Shown here piece after piece: positions 57,592-64,000 of a DNA stretch of 64,000 nt. Origin of the DNA: Taudactylus pleione (lineage: Eukaryota; Chordata; Amphibia; Anura; Myobatrachidae). How positions within the stretch are numbered: position 1 is the first letter of the stretch; every line of letters starts with the position of its first letter. The DNA is taken from contig JAUIMM010000888.1 of assembly GCA_031769625.1 (NCBI GenBank), positions 744,001-808,000 on the forward strand, read 5' to 3'. The position numbers were made by a program, and so were the translations under genes. Under the pieces are notes generated by a model, which saw only the letters and a list, made by a program, of their open reading frames with translations, was not told the DNA's origin and searched no databases.

Positions 57592-58070
57592 AAAATCCCT
57601 ATTACTTTTGTTGAAATTAATTGCAGTTTTAGCTAGAGATGAGCGGTTCAGATTCTGTTGAATCCGAACCGCTCCGAACATTGGGGATCCGAGTCCACCC
57701 AAACCCTGTTCGGGTGTTCCCCGCCTGACTCAGATCCCCGTTTGGGGCCGGACGGCGGCCGCCTGATGTCGGATTCTCACTAGAGAATCCGACATCAGGG
57801 CTCCTATTGTGTAGGGCAGAGCGCTGTGATAGCGCTCTGCCCTACACAGATACAAACACACAGCCGCCAGCGGCAGCTGTGTGTTTGTTACAGCAGCCAA
57901 TGAGAGTCACACAGACTCTCATTGGCTGCTGCACGGAGGGAGCCGGCTGGAGCTCACACATGAGCTCCGTCTTCCGGCTCCCTCCTCAGCGTGTGACAGC
58001 AGAGCGGACGGCGTGGGAGCGGGGATACAGGTAAGTTTTTTTTTTTTTTTTTGTTACTTGTGCAAGGGCC

Positions 58071-58700
58071 GGGGGCGCTACTGGGGGGGGGTCTGCTACT
58101 GGGGGTCCATACTACTGGGGGGGCCTGCTACTGGGGGGGCTATACTACTGGGAGGGTCTACTACTGGGGGTGGCTATACTACTGGAGGGGGCTATACTAC
58201 TGGGGGGGTCTGCTACTGGGGGGGTCTGCTACTGGGGGTCCATACTACTGAGGGGCTATACTACTGGGGGGGCTTACTACTGGGGGGTGGTCTGCTACTG
58301 GGGGGGTCTGCTACTGGGGGGGCCATACTACTGAGGGGCCATACTACTGGGGGGGCCATACTGGGGGGGGCATACTACTGGGGGGGGCTTACTACTACTG
58401 GGGGGGCATACTACTGGGGGGGCTTACTACTGCGGGGGGGCTAATACTGGTGCAGCCTACTACTGGGGGGGCCTGCTACTGGGGCAGCCTACTACTGGGG
58501 GGGCATACTACTGGGGGGGCCATACTACTGGGGGGCATACTACTGGGGGGGCCTGCTAATGGGGGGCATACTACTGGGTGGCATGCTAATGGGGGGCATA
58601 CTACTGGGGGGGCCTGCTAATGGGGGGCATACTACTGGGTGGCATGCTAATGGGGGGCATACTATTGGGGGGGCCTGCTAATGGGGGGCATACTACTGGG
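58071..58700. repeat. CTACTGGGGGGG-type minisatellite, unit 1 of the hAT dimer
   Basis: Degenerate 15-20 bp units CTACTGGGGGGGCCATA/TCTG; glycine/tyrosine/threonine frames are artefacts. It passes into TAATGGGGGGCATACTACTG units and then GGCATTGTGTAAAAGGGGCA units, the same order as in 10148-10850. Confidence 0.92.
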
Positions 58701-59534
58701 GGGCATTCTACTGGGGGCACTGCATAGGAGACCCTACTACTAAGGGGACTGCATAGGGGGCACCACTGCTGGGGGCATTGTGTAAGGGACACCGCTACTG
58801 TGGGCATTGTGTAAAAGGGGCACTACTGTGGGCATTGTGTAAAAGGGGCACTACTGTGGGCATTGTGTAAAAGGGGCACTACTGTGTGTCATAACATAAA
58901 TAAGAGACACTACTTTATGGTGTAATGTGAATCAGGCCCTATGTGCGGTGTAATGTGAATAAGATTGTGCACTGTGACTCCTTGGGCCGTAGCCCACTAT
59001 GTAAACAAGTACTGTGACTCTGCTCTCCGTACCCACTGGGTGGGTGCACTACTTTTCATTTCTGCCACTGCTGTGTGGCAATGTGTCATAGATGTGCTTT
59101 TAGAGATGAGCGGTTCGGATTCTGTGGAATCCGAACCGCTCCGAACATTGGGGATCCGAGTCCACCCGAACCCTGTTCGGGTGTTCACCACCTGACTCGG
59201 ATCCCCGTTCGGGGCCGAGCGGCGGCCGCCTGATGTCGGATTCTCACTAGAGAATCCGACATCAGGTCTCCTCGCGTGTAGGGCAGAGCGCAGTGATAGC
59301 GCTCTGCCCTACACAGACACAGACACACAGCCGCCAGCGGCAGCTGTGTGTTTGTTACAGCAGCCAATGAGAGTCACACAGACTCTCATTGGCTGCTGCA
59401 CGGAGGGAGCCGGCTGGAGCTCACACATGAGCTCCGTCTTCCGGCTCCCTCCTCAGCGTGTGACAGAGCAGACGGCGCGGGAGCGGGGAATCAGGTAAGT
59501 TTTATTTTTTTTTATTTTTTTACTTGTCAAAGGT

Positions 59535-60310
59535 CTGGGGGCGCTACTGGGGGGGGTCTGCACTACTGGGGGCGTCTGCTACTGGGGGGGGCTATACTAC
59601 TGGGGGGGCCATACTACAGAGGGGCCTGCTACTGGGGGGGCTATACTACTGGGGGGGGTCTGCACTACTGGGGGGGTCTGCTACTGGGGGGGGCAATACT
59701 ACTGGGGGGGCCATACTACAGAGGGGCCTGCTACTGGGGGGGGCTATACTACTGGGGGTGGGTCTGCTACTGGGGGGGCCATACTACTGGGGGGGATCTG
59801 CACTATTGGGGGGCCATACTACAGAGGGGCCTGCTACTGGGGGGGGCTATACTACTGGGGGGGGTCTGCACTACTGGGGGGGGTCTGCTACTGGGCGGGG
59901 CTATACTACTGGGGGGGCCATACTACAGAGGGGCCTGCTACTGGGGGGGGGCTATACTACTGGGGGGGTCTGCTACTGGGGGGGCCATACTACTGAGGGG
60001 CCTGCTACTGGGGGGGGCCATACTACTGGGGGGGCTTACTACTACTGGGGGGGCTGCTACTGGGGCAGCCTACTACAGGGGGGGCCATACTACAGGGGGG
60101 GCCCATACTACAGGGGGGGCTACTACTGGGGCAGCCTACTACTGGGGGGGCCTGCTACAGGGGCAGCCTACTACTGGGGGAGCCATACTACTGGGGGGGC
60201 ATACTACTGGGGGGGCCTGCTAATGGGGGGCATACTACTGGGGGGGGCCTGCTAATGGGGGGCATACTACTGGGGGGGGCCTGCTAATGGGGGGCATACT
60301 ACTGGGGGGC
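59535..60310. repeat. CTACTGGGGGGG-type minisatellite, unit 2 of the hAT dimer
   Basis: Same unit type, with a higher-order block (CTACAGAGGGGCCTGCTACT marker at 59606, 59715, 59820 and 59928; spacing ~105-110 bp) not present in unit 1, so this array expanded independently after the duplication. Confidence 0.92.
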
Positions 60311-61018
60311 ATTCTACTGGGGGCACTGCATAGTGGACCCTACTACTAAGGGGACTGCATAGGGGGCACCACTGCTGGGGGACATTGTGTAAGGGACACC
60401 GCTACTGTGGGCATTGTGTAAAAGGGTCACTACTGTGGGCATTGTGTAAAAGGGGCACTACTGTGTGTCGTAACATAAATAAGAGACACTACTTTATGGT
60501 GTAATGTGAATCAGGCCCTATGTGCGGTGTAATGCTAATAAGATTGTGCACTGTGACTCCTAGGGCCGTAGCCCACTATGTAAACAAGTACTGTGACTCT
60601 GCTGGCCGTACCCCACTGGGTGGGTGCACTACTTTTCATTTCTGCCACTGCTGTGTGGCAATGTGTCATAGATGTGCTTTATACTGTGGTGTCTGTGTCG
60701 TTGTGCCGCTGCTTTGTCGCTTAGTAACCAGTCAGCTCACTGCAACCTTTGGCCAATAATGTTGAAAACAATATTATAAGCTGTGATATGGTCTAAATTG
60801 ACTGGAAATTAATGTTATTGAGGTTAATAATACTCTAGGAAGAAAAAAAAGACCAATTTATGTGATTTTAGCTTTTTTTGTCAATTTTTTTAAAAAAATC
60901 CAAATCCAAATCCAAAGCCAGTCACCGCAGTTTGGCAAATCCAAATCCAAATCCAAAGCCGGACGACGAATTAGAACCAAATCCAAATCCGGCAAAAATG
61001 GTCCGGCGCACATCCCTA

Positions 61019-61365
61019 GTTTTAGCCAAACCTGGCAAGTGGTCTGAGGTACAATATACAGAAAACACTAGATTGATTTCTCAAACATCTTGTAATAAAC
61101 CAAGCTGTGAGTGGCTGAAAGTCATATTGGCAGCCAGCCAATCACAGGTAGGTTCCCACTTGAGGTCCTTGATTTAATATATTTATATTGGGATTTTATC
61201 CATCCACCTTCTCCCCTTTATTGTACTATGATGGGTGACTTTTTTTTGTGTGAGGGTATCAAAAGGTCTAATGGCTAGGACCGAATTAGATCTATTATAA
61301 TCACTGTATAATTCATCACACGGTTCTGGGAGTAAGGTGAGTGCTTTTGAAATGAGTGTTGAAAT
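61019..61365. other. No gene seen
   Basis: Short unique spacer between two hAT elements without recognisable content. Confidence 0.45.
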
Positions 61366-61997
61366 TAGGGGTGTGCACCGGCCACTTTTCGTGTTTTGTG
61401 TTTTGGTTTTGGATCTGGATCTTTCTTCGTGTTTTGGATCTGGATTGGTTTTGCCAAAACCACCCTTCCGTGTTTTGGGTTCTGGGTTTTGTGTTTTGGA
61501 TCTGTATTTTTCTTAAAAAAAGCATAAAAACAGCTAAAATCACAGAATTTGTGGGTTTTTCTGCTCCTATGCTATTAACCTCAATAACCTTAATGTCCAC
61601 TAATTTCCAGTCTATTCTGAACAGCTCACACCTCACAATAGTGTTTTTATGTCCAAAAGGTTGCACCGAGGTAGCTGGATGACTATGGTAAGCGACACGA
61701 GTGGGCGGCACAAACACGTGGCCCATCTTGGAGTGACACTGCAGTGGCAGACAGGATGGCAGTTTGAAAAACTAGGCCCCAAACAGTACATAATGCAAAG
61801 AAAAAAAAGAGGTACAAAATGGAATTGTCCTTGGGCCCTCCCACCCACCCTTATGGTATATAAATAGGACATGCACACTTTAACAAACCAATCATTTCAG
61901 CGCCAGGGTCTGCCACATGACTGTGGCTGAAATGATTGGTTCGTTTGGGCCCCCACAAAACAAGCTGGCAATTAATCTGTCCCTGCACAAACTGGCT

Positions 61998-62465
61998 CTA
62001 CGGAGGCAAGATGTCGTCCTCATCCTCCTCATCCACCGATTCCTCACCCTCTTCAGTGTTGTGTACATCCTCATCCTCACAGAGTATTAATTCGTCCCCG
62101 CTGGAATCCACAACCACAGGTCCCTCTGTACGTTCTGGAGGCTGGTCTCCCTGGAAGAGTTGATAATTCATTTTTATGAACATCATCTTCTCCACATTTT
62201 GTGGAAGCAACCTCCTATGCCTTTCGCTGACAAGGTTCCCGGCTGCACTAAACACTCTTTCAGAGTACACACTGGAGGGGGGGCAACTCAGGTAAAATAG
62301 AGCCAGTTTGTACAGGGGCCTCCAAATCGCCTCTTTTTCCTGCCAGTACAGGTACGGACTGTCTGACATGCCTACTTGGATGCTGTCACCAATGTAATCC
62401 TTTAACAGACAGACGCATGCTTGTTGCTGCTGCTTTGAGGATGCAGGTGCGGCTACAGCCCACAC
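61998..62465 (-). CDS. hAT transposase C-terminal dimerisation domain (fragment)
   Basis: A 155-residue open frame. Residues ~1-21 are read from the last tandem-repeat unit (MWAVAAPASSKQQQQ). Residues ~22-105 form the hAT family dimerisation domain: DSPYLYWQEKEAIW, LYKLALFYLSCPPSSV, YSERVFSAAGNLVSERHRR, LLPQNVEKMMFIKMNY, the conserved W...LA..YL..P.SS...ER.FS.AG pattern used for oligomerisation. Residues ~115-155 are an acidic tail (DSSGDELILCEDEDVH, EEDEDDILPP). The catalytic core is absent, so this is not a functional transposase, but the domain is intact here whereas the copy at 19140-19545 is frameshifted. The true start is unknown; the ATG lies in repeat DNA and may be fortuitous. Confidence 0.82.
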   Translation of the reverse strand: MWAVAAPASSKQQQQACVCLLKDYIGDSIQVGMSDSPYLYWQEKEAIWRPLYKLALFYLSCPPSSVYSERVFSAAGNLVSERHRRLLPQNVEKMMFIKMNYQLFQGDQPPERTEGPVVVDSSGDELILCEDEDVHNTEEGEESVDEEDEDDILPP

Positions 62466-62587
62466 AATTCACAAAGACAGAAAAAAAAAGAAGAATATTT
62501 TTATTGTTTGTGGAGCGCACTTTGAGGGTTACACCACACTTTAACAGACAGACGCACGCTTGTCGCTGCTGCTTTGAGGATGCAGGT

Positions 62588-62913
62588 GGAATCTAGACAG
62601 AATTTGGAACCGGGGACACACTACCTCCATCAATTGTCTAAATCCCACTGCACTAATGGCTTATACCGGGCGCACGTCTAACAGCAACATAGCAGTCAAG
62701 GCCTCAGTTATACGTTTTGCTTCAGGATGACTGCTGTCATAATTCATCCTCCTCGTTAAGGACTGTTGGAGGGTCAATTGTTTAGTAAATGTAGTGGTTT
62801 TCCTACTTCTTCTCTGGGATGATGAACAACTCCCAGCAGCAGCAACAGCACTAGGAGGAAGTGGTTCTTGATCTTTCCCTATTTTATTTATCGGAGAAAG
62901 TTTGGTCCTCCAT
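62588..62913 (-). pseudogene. hAT transposase N-terminal fragment, broken
   Basis: Minus-strand counterpart of 16600-16974. The ATG is at 62913 but a stop appears at the tenth codon (GATAAATAA where copy 1 reads on). Further differences lie in the middle. Its 3' junction with the ~137 bp repeat (TCTAGATTCCACCTGC on the minus strand) is at the same place as in copy 1, showing that both copies descend from one internally deleted ancestor. Confidence 0.75.
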
Positions 62914-62936
62914 TTATGTTATATTGATATATACGT

Positions 62937-63990
62937 GCGGCTAAGGCGCACACAAACACAGAAAATAATTTTTTATTTTTGTTGGAGACTAGTGCACTTT
63001 GTGGGTTACATCACCCTTTAAGAAATGAGCCAGCCGGCCCTTTACTTATGGGACACAGGTGCACTCTTGGAGCTGCTCCTTTGTTGATGTACGTGCAGCC
63101 ACAGTGCACACAGGGCCTGATTCAGAGCCGGACGCACTGACCATAGCGCTCGCTCTGAATCAGGGCCCTCCTTCATGAAAATGGAGCGGCCTCTTGGACG
63201 CTCGCATAGCTGTGAGTGACCACCCACAGCTATACCGAGCGTCCATGATGATGGTCGCGATGGTCTTGACCATCGTGACCATCAAACTTGCGACGGAGAC
63301 CCTGCGGTAGGGTCTCGCTGCCGCAAGCCCTGAAGTGATTTTGGCTCTATCAGAGCCAAAATCACTCCCACTGACATCACTACTGATGTCAGTGGGGCCA
63401 GCTTCAGACGGTAGGCGTTCCCATGGTGCTCCCTCCGTCGTGCGCATGCGCAGTAGGGCACCATCGACCCGCTTGCAAGCGTCCTGCGCTTGCGAGCGGG
63501 TCTAAATGACCCCCACAATTCACAAACAAATATAATATTTTTTTATTTTGTTTGGGAGTGCCCTTTGGGGGTTACAGCACCCTTTAACGGACAAGCCAGC
63601 TGGCCCTTTACTTATGGGACACAGGCGCACGCTTGGCGCTGCTCCTTTGCTGATGCACGTGCGGCCACAGTGCACACAATTCACAAACACAGAAAATATT
63701 TTTTTATTTGGTTTGGAGTGTACTTTGGGGGTTACAGCACCCTTTTAACGGTCAAGCCAGCCGGCCTTTTACTTATGACACAGGCGCACGCTTAGCACTA
63801 CTTTGTTAATGCACATGCGGCCACTGCGCACACAATTCACAAACACCGAAAAAATATTTATTTTTTTTGCACTAGGGGCGAGCACCCCTGATGGACAGAG
63901 CACCCCCTGGACAACACTACAGCACCCCTTTAGGACTGGGACACTGCACAGGACTTTGGAGTGGACACAGCCCCTATGGACAACTGATTG
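62937..63990. repeat. 160 bp-type tandem units of hAT copy 2
   Basis: About three to four units homologous (reverse) to 14930-16560, with markers CACAATTCACAAACACAGAA and GGGACACAGGCGCACGCTTG, interrupted by the MITE at 63113-63514. Confidence 0.85.
63113..63514. mobile_element. 402 bp multi-hairpin MITE, family 2, inside hAT copy 2 (ACA duplication)
   Basis: Starts GGGCCTGATTCAGAGCCGGA and ends GCGGGTCTAAATGACCCC; ACA flanks both ends (63110-63112, 63515-63517), and removing it restores GCACACAATTCACAAAC of the hAT repeat. It is the reverse complement of 10893-11429 in layout, with GATGGTCGCGATGGTC, CACTGACATCACTACTGATG and GGCTCTATCAGAGCC hairpins. Confidence 0.9.
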
Positions 63991-64000
63991 CACAACACAG

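Larger units (their letters stand above)
57634..61018 (+). mobile_element. hAT element, family A, with an internal head-to-tail duplication
   Basis: Starts TAGAGATGAGCGGTTCAGAT and ends CCGGCGCACATCCCTA; the octamer GTTTTAGC is exact on both outer sides (57626-57633, 61019-61026). A second complete 5' end (TAGAGATGAGCGGTTCGGAT) lies inside at 59101, directly joined to a truncated first unit that stops in GATGTGCTTT. No target duplication surrounds the inner end. So one transposition unit contains unit 1 (57634-59100, 3' part missing) and unit 2 (59101-61018, complete). Both contain matching palindromes (GGGCAGAGCGC/GCGCTCTGCCC; AGCCAATGAGAGTC/GACTCTCATTGGCT) and G-rich arrays. Confidence 0.9.
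61366..64000 (-). mobile_element. hAT element, family B (copy 2, inverted, runs off the window)
   Basis: Its 3' terminus is at 61366 (TAGGGGTGTGCACCGGCC on the plus strand), preceded by GTTGAAAT. Reading leftward on the minus strand from 64000 it has the 160 bp repeats, transposase fragment 1, about one ~137 bp repeat unit, the dimerisation domain and the AT-rich 3' arm, exactly the order of 14373-20173. By comparison about 430 bp of the 5' end lie beyond the window. A MITE (63113-63514) has inserted. Confidence 0.9.

Overview
The window looks like a repeat-dominated stretch of a large vertebrate genome. The best guess is an anuran amphibian, inferred from the mix of hAT elements, PIF/Harbinger-like MITEs with GGGCCTGATTCAGA termini, foldback MITEs with GGGGTCAATTTACTAAGC-type ends, a Tigger-like element and a tRNA-derived SINE. 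Species cannot be named from sequence alone. No cellular protein-coding gene is supported. The only recognisable coding DNA is hAT transposase fragments: a DNA-binding/N-terminal piece and the C-terminal dimerisation domain, each present twice.

Layout. 1-3224: related 25-30 bp minisatellites, a 207 bp MITE, a probable hAT-like element (926-2619) and a 560 bp MITE. 3940-7640: a CCCTAAC-rich, telomere-like minisatellite split by a MITE with a TAA target duplication. 8354-9448: a 20 bp minisatellite beside a transposon-like end. 9882-11926: a hAT element carrying a CTACTGGGGGCA-type array, itself hit by a MITE made of hairpins. 12240-14307: a 40 bp minisatellite, two MITEs and an inverted hAT end. 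14373-20173: a 5.8 kb hAT element with an 8 bp target duplication, TATA box, two tandem arrays and transposase remnants. 20174-22674: single-copy-looking DNA plus MITEs. 22683-33757: an 11 kb unit with perfect 15 bp terminal inverted repeats and a perfect 8 bp target duplication, almost filled by a 10 kb G-rich minisatellite. 33766-44080: mostly single-copy-looking DNA with MITEs, a SINE and a GACATGTG-type minisatellite. 44081-50135: two more probable hAT-like elements with internal arrays, plus MITEs. 50712-57591: a dense MITE cluster including a nested stack. 57634-61018: a hAT element with an internal head-to-tail duplication. 61366-64000: a second, inverted and incomplete copy of the 5.8 kb hAT family.

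Main message: most large tandem arrays here are internal cargo of hAT-type transposons, recognisable by short inverted termini and 8 bp target duplications. One of these (22683-33757) has turned into a 10 kb array with a G-quadruplex motif in most units. A second notable pattern is a MITE group (10893-11429, 52788-53260, 57078-57591 and others) built from about a dozen consecutive hairpins whose arms have changed together between copies.
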